Shown here: piece after piece, positions 34,140 through 46,392 of the stretch
Layout of the letters: the number at the start of each line of letters is the position of its first letter
How positions within the stretch are numbered: position 1 is the first letter of the stretch
NCBI RefSeq assembly: GCF_015706575.1
Contig: NW_024037056.1
Span: forward strand, 17,978,130 to 18,042,129
Direction: 5' to 3'
DNA: 64,000 bases
Source of the DNA: Patiria miniata
Taxonomy: Eukaryota > Echinodermata > Asteroidea > Valvatida > Asterinidae
Notes under the pieces: model-generated
Seen by the model: only the letters and a program-made list of their open reading frames with translations
What the model was told of the DNA's origin: nothing
Database searches by the model: none
Made by a program: the position numbers and the translations under genes

Positions 34140-34582
34140 GGTGGGTCAATATGGGGTACCGCGTCTTCTTTGAGGTGCAATGTTGCCCTTCGTTTGAAGC
34201 TTCCAATGGTGTCAAACTGATCTTGATACGCCTCCATCAGCTGCTCAATTGATTGTACTGACGTCAGTCTGGCAGCATGTATCGTCACGACTCCCATGTC
34301 ACGGCACATGGGCAGACCTGCAATCACTGGGCCTGTGAAGTCAACGACGTAAAATCTATTCTCTGACCACGTAGGATCTTCGTATCTGCAGAGCAAATCG
34401 ATGCTGCCCAGACAGGGTATCGTTGTTCCATTATATGCGGTTAGCTTGGTTGTCACCGGTTTGACTTGGGATCTCCAAGTGTCTCCATACATCTGTCGTA
34501 TGGTTCTGAGTGGGAGTGTGTTACCTCCGGCTCCGGTGTCTATCTTGACTTTAAGGCGGTGCTTGCCTTCAAGGTCAAGCAA
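34140..34582 (-). pseudogene. gypsy retropepsin
   Basis: The - strand frame contains VKIDTGAGGNTLPL (active-site D-T-G), a flap-region NGTTIPCLGS and VIAGLPMCRDMGVV, the expected order for a gypsy protease. It then runs, without RT, into the remnant at 34130. Confidence 0.8.
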
Positions 34583-34856
34583 ACCACGACAAGCTCTCTG
34601 TAGGCTTCGTTACCCGTGTTATCTTTCTTCTTGTGGAAGTCTGGAACAGTTACAACATGGAACACTTCCTCGTACGCATGGTCCATGTATTCTAACTGAA
34701 TCCTGTTCAGTAGTGTTTGGTGTCGAAGATTCATCCTTCTATCGGCCCTTGGGTTTACATTGTTGGGGCCTTCTATCTCTGGAGGGACTGCGTCGCCTCT
34801 CCCCGGAGTGACTGGGTCTTCTTCGTGGTGACTTGGATCCTCTGCGTTGTCTTCTT

Positions 34857-35556
34857 TTAGCTCTCGTTTTCATTTCTGCAACACTTGGACCAGTGCCCTT
34901 TCGCTCCACAGGCCTTGCAGGTATCATGGTATGCGGGGCACCGTCTGGGTGAGTGTGATAACCCACAGTTTCGACAAGCTCGACTCTTGGACCATATGGC
35001 GTTCACTGACGCCCCATTGGTCTCCATGGACTGTAAACTTTGCTTGCCGGCAACAATGGCTTCATACTTTCGCACTTCGACGAGCATTTCGTCAATGCTG
35101 TAGCCAATGGGTCTGTCTAGCAGATCCTTTTGGAAGGACTCGGAGGGTGTAGAGGCTATCACGAGTTCAACTACTCGTTCAGTGAGTTCCGCCACACTAA
35201 ATTGACAATCAACAGCCTTCGCTCGGCACCTGTTGACGAATTCATCGAGGTGTTCCTCGTGCTTTTGCCGGTAACGCATCAGTTCCAAGCGGTGGATCCT
35301 GAAGTTTAGCTTCACCTTGAGTTGTTTTTCAAACAAATCCCATAGCTTGGATGGGTCGAGCTGCCCTTCTTCAGTCAGGCTAGAGACATTGATTTTCCTA
35401 AGACCCTCTTTTCCGACGGCTATCTTGATTTTGACTGCTTGCTTGGCTGGGTCTGTGATATCTTGGTCGGCAAGACACATTTCGATTCTCTGTCGGAAAA
35501 TGATCTTTTGCCAGATCACTGGCATCCCACTGCATTTCAGGGAATTTTGTGGCCAT
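34857..35556 (-). pseudogene. gag: gypsy Gag with two zinc knuckles
   Basis: A start (MATKFPEMQW) at 35556 is followed after a frame slip near 35510 by a 220-codon Gag: capsid-like helices (KLWDLFEKQLKVKLNFRIHR, YRQKHEEHLDEFVNRCR) and, at the end, CRNCGLSHSPRRCP and CKACGAKGHWSKCC, two CCHC-type knuckles that bind genomic RNA. A basic Arg/Ser tail continues in another frame (34966-34739). Confidence 0.8.
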
Positions 35557-35814
35557 GGTTAACAAGGGACGGGCTGTGCCTGTGGGAATTCTCTTTAATG
35601 GTAAGTAAACAGGTGTAATAATATTGATACTATTACCTTTTAAATCAATGGGCACAAAGACACAAATAATTTATGGCCATGTGAGGCAATACTTAACACA
35701 AGTATATCATCAGATAAACCAAGATAAGTGATGTTCAGTTTGAGTCCGGCATGCAGTATTTTTTGGAAAAATCAGACCAGTCCATTAATACTGTCCAATA
35801 GTTCAGGTTGCTGT

Positions 35815-36010
35815 TATGTGGTTCCAGCACTCCTGCAGATCTGGCTGTTTTCCGGAAGATCCGGCTGTTATCTGGTAGGTCCTGCAGTTTTCCGGTAGGT
35901 CATGCTGTATTCCGGTAGATCCGGCTGATATCCGGTAAATCCGGCTTTTTTCCCGGTAGATCCTGCTGTTTTCTGGTAGAACCAGCTGTTTACCGGTAGA
36001 TCCAGCTGTC
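35815..36010. repeat. 22-24-bp tandem repeats in the gypsy leader
   Basis: About eight imperfect units of TCCGGTAGATCCTGCTGTTT type lie between the 5' LTR and gag. Confidence 0.85.
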
Positions 36011-36649
36011 CGCAAGCTGCAGCATTGATCGGCAGAACAATATGACTGGTTCGGTCGTGTTTCGCCTCAGGTGGGGTCAAAGGTCAAATCCCGATGAGCG
36101 TGTGCGTGGGGGTAGTTCCAGGGTATGGCTCGCCGGAACTGCTTTTATCAACCAGCTGCACAAGTCAATGGCGTTCACATAGCGCAAAGTATATGCACGG
36201 CATGTAAACTCAATGATGCTTTGCTTCAATCAAAAGGTTCGGACAAAACACTTACAACCGCCCTGTCTTCAGTCCGTGACTATCGATTACATATGCTGAC
36301 TCGGTCCATCGGTACATATGCATTTACGATATGTGCTATGCGGCAACTTCCTCTGTACTTTCCCCTGGCAAACTGAATTAGAAAACTGGGTCGCTTCTGG
36401 CCAGTCTGTGGTCGTTGCGAGTACAGTGTGGGCTGGCGCGTATAGGCTTTCAGGCGTCACGTTGGCCGCTGGCGAACCGGGCTCTTTGCGTGCAGCGACG
36501 GCTCAATCCACTGTCGATGTCGGCTGCTGGGCATCGATCCGTGCTCCGTCTGTGGCGGTCTTTCGCAGGCGATTGGCGTTTAGCTAGCTCGATGCCTGGT
36601 CGCGGCTTACATGTATGCAGCATTTCAGTGTCCACTACCGCTGCCACCA

Positions 36650-36810
36650 TGTAGTGATAGCATGAAAAGGTTTGTTCAGGTTCCCAGGCACTTGGACGTA
36701 GTGCGTTTATTCCGCCATGATGGTACAACAAGAGTGTAGCCACATTACACACACTGTGTTCATGCGCTGCGCGCAATATGAATATGTAGTTCCACATTAA
36801 TATTACAACA
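36650..36810 (-). repeat. 5' LTR of gypsy element
   Basis: 161 bp, five differences from the copy at 31382-31542. It is followed by the second ACTGT duplication at 36811-36815. Confidence 0.9.
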
Positions 36811-36815
36811 ACTGT

Positions 36816-39149
36816 GACTGGAAAGATAAAAGAGAAATGCAAGCACCAAATAATCACAACAATTGACAAGTTCAGTTCTATTTACACAATTATTATTTAC
36901 AATCTAATTTACAAGTCCACTTCTTCTACTAGCAGCAATTACAATATTTCAATATGAATAGTAATAATTCGCCAAACTATACTTATATCAGCTTGTGTAT
37001 TACTTTCAATCTAATGTCTTCAGGCGGAAACAATGAAAGTATATCACAAAATAAAGTCAGTATTTCGTCTCAGTTGAAAACTCTTAATTTGAAACAAAAC
37101 AACTCAAAAAATATTAATTAAATGAATCTTTGGGTTTAGTTTCTGAACAAATTTAATTTAAGATAGAACGCTAGGTGTGGGTACTTTTAAATCACTTTCC
37201 CCACCAAGTCATAAAAAATGAACACTAATTTTGGATGTTTTCCAAAGGTTTAATTCTCAAACACCAACAATGACCGGTTTTCATTAGGTGGTCTCTTGAT
37301 TCTACACTCTCAGTGGTGTACACATGCAGTGGTGACAGCCTTCCTTGTTCAACCACGGCGTCCTCTGTCGTCTCTTTGCGACACTCACTTTGCGTCATAC
37401 TCGGCTGCTACTACATGTATCAAACGTCTTCGCAAGCATCCCGGCTCATCAAACATCTACCTCAATTTGGCGTACACCCTAGCTAGGCTACGGCTAGCTG
37501 GGCCAAGGGCCATCCAATATTTCAACGAAAGATTGTCCAAAACATACAGACATTCATACACGAAAATCTCCGATCTTTTACACGACAACTCGGAAAAGAA
37601 TCACACTTATGTTCATGTACAATAATTTTCATTAACCTTGTCCATTATTCTATCGAAACTTTAGCAAGGTAAGCACCGTCATATTTATCCTGCAACGATA
37701 GTTTCCAACATCTAAAATCCATTTCTTGATAACTAAATAAACAGAACCCACGGTTTCCTTGCCGTTCAAAATCTTGACGCCCTTGGTAACTTCATTTAAT
37801 ATTTGCCATCAAGCAGTCTGTACAAATCTGCTTCTTATATCATGCAGCAAAAGTAGGTAACTGCCGGCTTAAAAAAACCCGCGAAGCTCAGAGGATCGAG
37901 CTCTGACATCCATGTCGATCAAAATCAAAATAAACACTGACATGTCACATTCCACTTCATTCATTTACAACCTAAAAGAATTCACACACAAAGATTGAGG
38001 AAAGCTTGGATAAGCGCATTTAATTAGACACAAAAGGCAGTACATTGAAGAGAATGTTACCGCTCGTGTCGGCCCTGTATTATTAAACACAATAGTGAGT
38101 TAGTTACATGTGGGCAGAGGAATCCATGGCCCTGTGTATATGTCACCAGTTTACATCGAAGGGAAATTCTTGACATTGTTTTTATGCTTATGCAAATGTA
38201 ATATTCCTGAGCAAAATGTTGTTGCCACCATACTCAGAAACTACTCAGAAACTACCCGTTGAGTTTCATTGCGCTTTCGGTTCGGTTGACAAGGAGTTTT
38301 ACACTAACGTCTAAGCGGTAATTTGTAATTATCGAACAATAAAAGTGTAATAAATCACTGTGTAATGGTCATGAAGTGTAGATGTCAGTCCTGTAATAGT
38401 CTTGTCTGGTGGACACAATCCCAATTTGAAACTGTTTGTAATATCTCCGCACACAAAACCCTAAGGTTCAAATTTAGTTCAAATTTTACCAAATCGCCTC
38501 TTGATATTCTTTGATTAACCACAGATAACTTGGGAAGGTTATCATAAAATCCCGTTTTTCTACACGAATACTTGAAACACGCATTGTTCAAGGTCAAAAT
38601 TGTGGTTTTTGTCTAAACCTATGAAGAATTATGACTTATTAGACGAAAATGTATGGTCACGTGATCAAATATAATGCATGCGAAGAATCCAATATGGCCG
38701 ACATTGATGCGAACAGTACCTTAATATCAGGTTAAAAAATATAAAATTACCATAACTATATTATTTGCAGCATTTTTGGGACAAAATAAAAAACGATTTT
38801 CCCCCATCCAAGTGGGTATAGCACTCTCTTGATTGGATGCATATTGACCCAAAGAATGGAAGCTTTTAAATTAAAATATAAGGATTAATACCTCAAGTTT
38901 GTTTGTATTTTTACCAAAATAGATAAAAAACAAAGACAATTAGAATACAGATGTAGAAGAATCCAGATGATAAAAACAGGTGTTTTAGGATTTTACCTTC
39001 ATTACCCGCTTTCTCTTAGATTGCATTTTGCTAGAAAGAAATATTCTATTAAAAATTAAATACATTATACTCATGAAACTATACACGACTACGATGTTAA
39101 TGACATAAATGATTCATTTCGTTGTGATTTCATTTTTATTGTTATACAG
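36816..39149 (+). other. rest of intron 9
   Basis: AT-rich. Segments at 38216-38260 and 38938-39140 align with 19785-19830 and 20345-20500 in front of exon 5, showing that the MAM duplication included introns. No other feature is seen. Confidence 0.55.
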
Positions 39150-39365
39150 TGACTCTTAATGTGTATCACCTTCCAGTAACTGAGACAACTAATGAGGCAG
39201 AAATCATCTTTACGAGAAGCCATGGGACTGCGAGTGGTTGGTTAAAAGCCAGGAGATGTGTGAGAAATGCTACTTCAGAATTTCAAATTGCTTTTGAGGC
39301 AACCCGTGTTGACCACTATCGGTATCTTCTTTCTTCGTATATTGCAATCGATGACATTAACAGTG
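39150..39365 (+). CDS. receptor exon 10: MAM2, part 3
   Basis: Acceptor GTTATACAG and donor GTATGA; 216 nt, phase 1 to 1. It encodes VTLNVYHLPV, WLKARRCVRNATSEFQIAFEA and YIAIDDINS, the MAM C-terminus. It continues by phase straight into Ig2 16 kb downstream. Confidence 0.86.
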
Positions 39366-39965
39366 GTATGACTTTTTCTTTATTTTTATTCTCACCTATG
39401 GTTGTTTTTTCTTTGTTTAGGTTTTCCCGCTCTAATGCGTCAGAAGTACATTTAAATGCGTTTTAACGTGTGTATTCATGCGATTTGGATCATGCTGCTC
39501 ATTAGGTTCTTATTCATTTTTATGGCGTTCAATTTCGTTTACAGACATTCAATTGTTTTTGCCAACACATCCAAAGTAGAAATTGCGCCATTCAACTAAA
39601 TTGTACCCAATCGTCGTTTAATTTCGCACACCTGCATTTAACGATGTTTTTGCCTTCGATTCATACTTTCCTTTCCGTTTATGAAGAATCGATTTAGCAC
39701 TTCGCGCATTCAATATAACAACATTTCCATCAAAATGGACAAAAAGGTCAACAGAGGTAACGCTGAAAACAAAAGGTTTTAATTAGGACAGCTGCACTTG
39801 TCATCTTAGGGGGTTTCTTTTTATGTTCAATTCTTTGGCACCTTTTCTTTCATCATTGCAGCAATATTCATCGTGACCTGTGTCAACTTGTTTTAATAAT
39901 TTCATTTTAATTCGTCCATCTTTTAATTATGTATTCATATTTTGTTGGGATTGTAAATATATATT
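39366..39965 (+). other. start of 16-kb intron 10
   Basis: AT-rich, no feature seen. Confidence 0.45.
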
Positions 39966-40163
39966 CAGTGACGAAGCAAGGTATTTTTTTTTGGGGGGGG
40001 GAGTTGACGTGAAAAAGGGCATGCGCAAAATCCGTGCTGAAAGATGGACAATTCTTTTACACCAGTTACCCGGCACTTTTTGGAAAACAGGGCACTCGTT
40101 ACGAAATATTTTTTAGGGGGTGAGGGTTAATACCCTCTCTCCCCCTCAGATGCTACGCCACTG
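39966..40163. mobile_element. small MITE with CAGTGGCGTAGC-type ends
   Basis: The left end CAGTGACGAAGC and the reversed right end CAGTGGCGTAGC are imperfect inverted repeats about 200 bp apart, with G-runs inside. The same end occurs at 63659 and a related one at 6474. Confidence 0.5.
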
Positions 40164-41817
40164 AAATTTCTTTCAATTCTTTGTGATTGTTCTCCAAAAA
40201 AAAATGGTCCAAGTGGTTTATTTCAATTCCAATGCCGAAATGCCGAATTTGAATGCTGTTCGGTAATAATTTCAATTTGAATGAGTTTATATTTTACCTT
40301 CAAATTTGATTGCCGAATTTTTTCGGATCACGGGCTGAAAGAAAACGAATCTGAATTTATTTATTTTAGTATTTAAATTAAACGATGATCTTAAATTGCA
40401 TTCAAATTCGCGCTAAAATGGACAACTGGAAGCTAATTTTGTTTAAATTTTGTTCTAATTAAACAGGAAAACTGTTAGAATTTATAACGAATAACCGTCT
40501 CCCCGGGTCTGATGAATTTTAAACTACCCTGCAATTTACCCAAATGATATTTACATTGTCGAACTTTGTCAAACTGAAAAGGAACCTGACTTTTTTTTCT
40601 AAAATAAATTCAAATCTATACTTTATTGATTGAACTTTTACGTAATCGGTAAGGAAAACTTACATTATTTTCCTATATCAGTTTCCCTCGTTTTTTGGTC
40701 TTTCATGTGACAAAAACAATAGTTAGATTTTCGGTTTTTTTCGATATTCGCATACGTTTGTAAAGCTAATTTGCGGTTTTAAGTTTACTGTTCGATAATC
40801 GACTTACACAAACACGTGTGCAGCAAATGTATGTGTGTAAGACTTCAAGACGAGTAACTTTACAGTCATGTTTTGTTTGTCGCGTTCTAATAACCTAGCA
40901 CGGTCCACATTGTTCGTGTTCGTTTATTATGTGCTGGTCTTGACATGTCTCGTGACTTTATCAACATGTTTTTGGATGTTGTTCTTTTATGCCCCCTGCG
41001 AAATGCATGTGCATTTTACGTTTCCCCTGAGAAGGACAATGATTGCCCTCCTGAACCAAAGAGGCTATATCCAATTTTTACTTCCGACAAGGAGGTTATA
41101 TTTTCATCGGCGTTGGTTTGCTAACTAGAGATAACTCTAAAAGTTATTGACAGATTTTCATCAAACAAAATCTAGGGGTGGTTCTTGGTACAAGTACAAA
41201 TCAGTTAAGTTTTGGAAATGATCCGGATCTGGGTCTGGATCTTTAATTTTTAAAGGATTATTCACCATTAAGAGATAGGAACGATTAAAATGTTATGAAT
41301 GAACTGTAGTGTGTGCTTACCAGGCGGAGCCTATCGCTTATCCCCTCACCGGCAAAGAGAGTATAGTTGGGGGTGACTGACCGACGCCATATTGCCTGAC
41401 TGCAATTCATCTGCTGCGAAGCGCGGCCAAAAATCCCCTGGGTGTACGTCGTGCTTCACACACAAGGAACAGTGCGCGTCAACCAGCGAAATGTCCCGCC
41501 CATGGCACGTCGTTGCTAGGTAAAAAGGCGCCCTCTTTGTCGGCGCACGGATCCGATTGCGTGAATGCACGTACATGCATACGTGTTGGACAGCGTGCGT
41601 ATTTTTGTTCCTATAGGAGAGATGGGGCCAAGTCATGCATAATTCACTTTTCCTTGGAATCAATGCAAGACACATAGGTTCTCATTCTCTATTTGTTATA
41701 CCCTTAAATAAAACGATAAATTTAGAGAAGAAAATAGTCGAAGAAAATGATCAGCGTCGATGTGGATTCCAACCAGTGATTTTTTTTGTATCCATAGCTC
41801 ATCTCGCTATCCTATGG
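40164..41817 (+). other. intron 10, unassigned
   Basis: AT-rich. The open stretch 40868-41128 has no splice context or domain. Confidence 0.45.
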
Positions 41818-42323
41818 TGGCCCTGTAGGGACAACACACATCTAAATTTCTTCGCAGATTTCTACAATGTCGCACATTTTTTTTTTGCAAATTTCTGCGA
41901 TATTGCGCATTTTATCTCAAAATCTGCGCAGATTTCTGCAATGTTACACATTTTATCGCAGAAAAAAATCTGCTCGGATTTCTGCGATGTCGCACATTTT
42001 TATCACAGAAATCTGCCAGCGGAGATTTTTGCGATGTCGCACATTTTATCGCACATTTCTGCGAAGATTTTTGCGATAAAATGCGCCATATCGCAGAAAT
42101 CGGTGCAGAAATGTACGATAAAAGGTGCCACATCGCAGAAATCTGCGATAAATGTGCGGCGTCGCAGAAATCTGCGCAGATTTCTGCGTTAAATGTGCAA
42201 TATCGCAGAAATTTGCGGAGAAATGTGCGATAAATGTGCAATATCGTAGAAATTTGAGCAGAAATGTGCGATAAAATGTGCGACATCGCTAAAATCTCGA
42301 TGTGTGATGTCCCTTCAGGGGCA
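41818..42323. mobile_element. foldback element of CGCAGAAATYTGCG repeats
   Basis: Ends TGGCCCTGTAGGGACA and, reversed, TGCCCCTGAAGGGACA define a 506-bp element. Its left half repeats TTCTGCGATGTCGCACATTTT and its right half repeats the complement, with internal CTGCGCAG palindromes, so almost the whole can fold on itself. Apparent ORFs on both strands are by-products of the repeat. Confidence 0.75.
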
Positions 42324-42457
42324 CTAGGCGACTGAATGGTAGCTCGACGACTACCGTTCTCGAGCAGTGTAGAAACAAGCAGTAGGTAGAGACTGACAGG
42401 GCAGCCGAAAGACCATGATATAATATGCAGGAACATTTTGAAGGAATTTATTAGCCC

Positions 42458-42588
42458 GGTTCATACTTCACGCGAAAGCATGTGCAAGCGAAACTCATGT
42501 CATCAACAATGGTGGGCCGGTGCGCTTCGAATGTATTGTTGACGTCACGAATTTCGTCTCGCTTTCGCTTTCGCGTGAAGTATGAACC
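42458..42588. mobile_element. 131-bp hairpin MITE
   Basis: Arms GGTTCATACTTCACGCGAAAG and CTTTCGCGTGAAGTATGAACC are perfect complements at the two ends. No coding content. Confidence 0.7.
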
Positions 42589-42595
42589 ATAGAGA

Positions 42596-42745
42596 GTGTT
42601 AACAAATTTCCCATAGATATAGAATAAAAAGACTAGATCAGAAGCGTGTATACGCGCCATAGAGTGTGCACACATTTTCCATAGAAATAAAACTTAAATA
42701 ACTAGATCGGACGCGCGTTCGAACGCGCCATTCACTGTGCACAAA
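42596..42745. repeat. two tandem units of the ATAGAATAAAAAGACTAGATC family
   Basis: Two units of about 70 bp contain TAGATATAGAATAAAAAGAC then a GCGCC-ATAGAGTGTGCACAC segment. The same family edges the foldback elements at 45.5-53.2 kb. Confidence 0.65.
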
Positions 42746-42845
42746 AGTTTTGGGTTCTTCATGGACGCGCTGCAAAGTCACGTGAATAGGGCCACGCGCA
42801 AAGGGCAGCTGGTGAATGCTGGACGTAAAAATATCGCCAAAACCT

Positions 42846-43026
42846 GGGGTGCGTTTTGGCGGTCATAACCAAGAAATGGTTCGGTGGTTTCTTGTCTGTG
42901 AATTTCTTTAGCAATAATAATTGGGTTAGAATTACGCATGATCATGTAGTACTCAAATCCCCAAAACAATTAACCAAAGAGAAACCACCGAACCAATTTT
43001 TGGTTAGGACCGCCAAAACTCACCCC
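42846..43026. mobile_element. 181-bp MITE with 45-bp inverted ends
   Basis: Left GGGGTGCGTTTTGGCGGTC and right GACCGCCAAAACTCACCCC pair imperfectly over about 45 bp, including GAAACCACCGAACCA near the inner end. Confidence 0.7.
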
Positions 43027-43839
43027 TGAATTCATGCAGCTATTCGTTGAAGTTCTTAACAACAGATTGACATTTTTAACTACGATTTTTGACAGTTCAC
43101 ATTCCTTTGAAAAGTTACACATGGGTTTGCCTCTGTCTTATTTTGGGCCAAATTGGTGACTGTGCGAAGGCAAATGTCAAAAGCGTAGTCAAATGTCAAT
43201 CTGTTTAATGAGATTTTCCCCTCTTTTTCAAAATGTGCAATAAATGTCAACCGTTACTTGCCATCAGACAAAACATAAACTTCTAATTTTACCAACATCA
43301 AAATGAAATAACAGAAAATCATTTTGTAAATGAGCAACGATAAAAACACGCACTCGAAATATTATGTTACATTATCTGCGAACCTCAATAGGAACATTAC
43401 ATTTGAAATGAATGGATGGCTACAAAAACAAGTCTCTGGCTGTCTGTTGTGAGTACTGAACACACTGATATAAATTTCAGATAATAAACAATGTAAACTT
43501 ACTCGTTAGCTAATAAATACACTGATGACATGGCAGTTCCATATCCATAGCCATTAATCAAGATGTCAAGAATGTCATTGCTCATGAAAAAAAATACATT
43601 AGGTTGTCACCATCCGCATATTGTGGTCTAGCCTATGCAACTACCAGCAGATGAGTGCTTCTCATAAATTTATGAACCAGAATGAGTAATTTCAATATAT
43701 CTTCCTCATATGCATGAACGCAAAAAGACATTTATTTAATCTTTCAATTTCTGAGGAGCAACAGTAAGACGATAACGAAATACTGACTTGTTAGATTTTA
43801 GCTATGGTCCACGCATGAGGCACAGTTACGCGTGGTCAG
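43027..43839 (+). other. intron 10, unassigned
   Basis: AT-rich with no supported feature. Confidence 0.4.
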
Positions 43840-44680
43840 CTATCACCTCACTGCACGCACAGTCAGCAGTGCAATCTTCTTTCTGACGAAGACGTACGCT
43901 TTCGTCGAGCAGTGCAAACTTCTTCATTTGTTCACCATGACTGTGATTCGTTGAGCAAGGCGCAGTTTTCCCAGCTCCAGCAAAGTGAATTCCAATTGCA
44001 GAATATGAAACTGTGTTTCCATCTGGTCGGCCGTCTCTGGAGTAACAAGTTGCTTCTCTTTCATGCCTTTTACCACCCGTCTTTTTGGACATGATCGTCG
44101 ATTTTCCTGCCGGAGTTGTCTGTTTTCCTGTTCAAGCTTGGATATATAGCCTTCCTGCTACTGCCGAGTGTAGATCCATTTCTGGTGGTAGACTGTATGC
44201 ATGCTATATCGCTGATGTTTGTTTTGCCGATACAGCCTGCACTGAAGCAACACTTCGACGGGGCTTGGGTCTGTTCTTTCCATGCCGTTGGCAGCTTTTC
44301 TCTCTCGTGCTGAAGTCCATACACGCGACTGAAGTCTTTCTACGAAATAAAACAAATAAAGCACATAATTGGCCTTTAAATACATGACAATAATTATCGA
44401 TAGTGTATCCTGACCCCAAGGCTCATTGTAACACTTACAGGCTTCAAATGAGTCAGGTAGTCTTCAAAGATCATTGACGGTACGGCATCGTCACGCAGAC
44501 GTGTCCCCCCCCTTCCACCTTGAAGCACTCTGCAGGGAAATGGTCGCTGCAAAGACGATAGTGCTTTGTTGGATTCCATTTGCTGCCATTTGGAATATTT
44601 CTCCTAATCCGCTGCAGTCAAACTTTTAATCTCTTTAGATCGCCGTTGGGGAACCTGGGAAGTAAAATTAATAAGCCTCG
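43840..44680 (-). pseudogene. THAP-domain gene remnant
   Basis: On the - strand near 44560-44520 one frame reads LCSDHFPAECFKVEGG and the next reads TRLRDDAVPSMIFEDY. These are the C-terminal half of a THAP C2CH zinc finger (C-x2-H-F followed by a DAVPSIF-type motif), split by a frameshift in a G-run. Downstream near 44150-44090 a coiled-coil segment (SKLEQENRQLRQENRR) appears, as in many THAP proteins. THAP domains bind DNA and occur in P-element-type transposases and in host regulators. The N-terminal half and any catalytic part are not visible, so its origin is open. Confidence 0.55.
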
Positions 44681-45520
44681 ATTGAATTTTTTTGTAGTTT
44701 TAGCAAAATGCACACATTTTTGTAGGACTTTATCCTTCAAGATGTACAATCCGTGTCCTCCAAAAAAAAAAATGAAAAGGAGATGGGAGTTGCCTAGATA
44801 CACTTTACACTACGGATCATTTATTAAAATAAAAAAATGACGGATCATCAAATACGCCTTGAAATTGTTCTCAGTGCAAACGTCATTGAGTGTGTTCAAA
44901 CTAGGGGAATGGTACATTTTCTTTAATCACACACATCCCACAACAAAAAGTGACTCCAAATCCTCGTTCCCCCGCGGACTATTGAAAACCAGGAGAGGAG
45001 AGGGGCGACGTTAGGCCAGAACAATTGTTAGTCGATGTTCAGGATTAGGAGTACCATCTTAAATTTTAAAACAATATTATACTGCCAGGGTTTTAAGTAG
45101 GCCCTGCGTGGTTATTACAAAATTCGGAGGATCCTTTGGATCACACATGGGGGATTTTTCTCCACACCCATTCCTGTGATTTATGTCCATTCGCAATGCG
45201 TATAAACGTAGCCTATATTATTGAGTTAATTGTTATAACAGCTGTCTTGTTCGAAATACAGTCTCAAGAGATAAATTTCTATGTATTAAGTTACTCACAC
45301 ATGATGTTAACTTCTTGAGAGACTGTCCTCCGGGACCCTTTCTCCGTCCCTGTTGCACTTCGCTGCTGCACAGTTTGCCACCATTTTCAAGTCCAATAAG
45401 TGATGGAGAAGTACATGAAAGTACAAGTGATCGTCACGCCGAAGAAATGCGCGTTTAAATTTTTGACCCTATTCACGTGACTAATGGCAGCGTCCTGTCA
45501 AAACGCGCGTATCATACGCG
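44681..45520 (+). other. intron 10, unassigned
   Basis: AT-rich. GC-rich palindromic DNA (GCGCGTATCATACGCGC) begins at about 45505 and introduces the foldback element. Confidence 0.4.
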
Positions 45521-46387
45521 CGTCTGATCTAGTTTTTTAAGTTCTATATCTATGAAATGTTCCCGTTCCCGCACGGACGCTCTACGCGTAGTAGTGCGTG
45601 GGGCAAAACGTGCGTTACGCGCACCTACATTCCCGTAGGTTTGTGCACAAACTATGTCCGTCAAAGTAACATTTTCTTACCAGTAGTTATCATATATCCA
45701 AACAAATTCAATATGCATTTTCAAGCTGGGTAGATCACCTCGAAGTTTGCTCCATTTCCCCGTGTAATTATTGTTCGTTTCAAAATTGGTGGTGCCCGTT
45801 GCTAAAAATTGTTTCAAACAATGAAAAGGAAAAATTAGAATGTAAAAACTGCTTTAAAATAACCGTTGAATTAGTTAAGAAAATTGTGAAATTTTGCAAT
45901 GGAAGATTTTAGAGATCTGTGTTACAATTATTATTCTTTTTGGGATGAGAACAATTTACTTGGATTGCATTTTATATGTGTGACTTTTAATGGCAATAAT
46001 ATTGCCCCTGAAAACCGTTTTAAGAATGAAATAAAATTACACTCCCGTAATGAATGTTAGTGAAGGGCTGGGGCGGGGCGTGCAAACCCGGCCCTTCCTG
46101 TATCCAACAGTACAAAACTGCATCTGATATACGGCATATGTTATAGCCTGAGGAGGGACAATGGAGAAAAAATATTCTGGCTGTTGTCCCTTAAAAGCTG
46201 CCGTGAATTTAAATTAAAGGACAGCGCAACAACTGCAGGAATATTATTTTTGTTGATGAAAAAAATAAAACACAAACAACACGCACCAGCATTTTAAAAC
46301 GGAAAATAAATACGAGAAATAAAATGGATCAAACTTCGAAATGAACGTGCAGCTTGATAACCCATATTGAATTTTGTTGGGGAAATA

Positions 46388-46392
46388 ACTAC
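46388..46392. repeat. left target-site duplication of BEL/Pao element
   Basis: ACTAC precedes the left LTR and is repeated exactly at 50658-50662. Confidence 0.85.

Larger units (their letters stand above)
31382..36810 (-). mobile_element. Ty3/gypsy-type LTR retrotransposon, bounded but decayed
   Basis: Two 161-bp LTRs (31382-31542 and 36650-36810), perfect ACTGT 5-bp duplications, a purine tract on the - strand beside the left LTR (complement of CCTCCCCCCTTTGAAAG) and a TGGTGGCAGCGG primer-binding-like site beside the right LTR define one insertion read on the - strand. The LTRs differ at 5 of 161 positions, so the insertion is not very old. Despite this, gag is shifted and most of the RT palm is missing. 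It lies in intron 9, against the receptor. Confidence 0.92.

Noticed and set aside
32105..35152. Many + strand ORFs over 32-35 kb
   Set aside because: Complement of the gypsy gag-pol, whose domains read clearly on the - strand.
41635..42436. Overlapping ORFs with repeated Phe-Cys-Asp-Val-Ala-His patterns on both strands
   Set aside because: They mirror each other because the underlying DNA is a foldback of short repeats.
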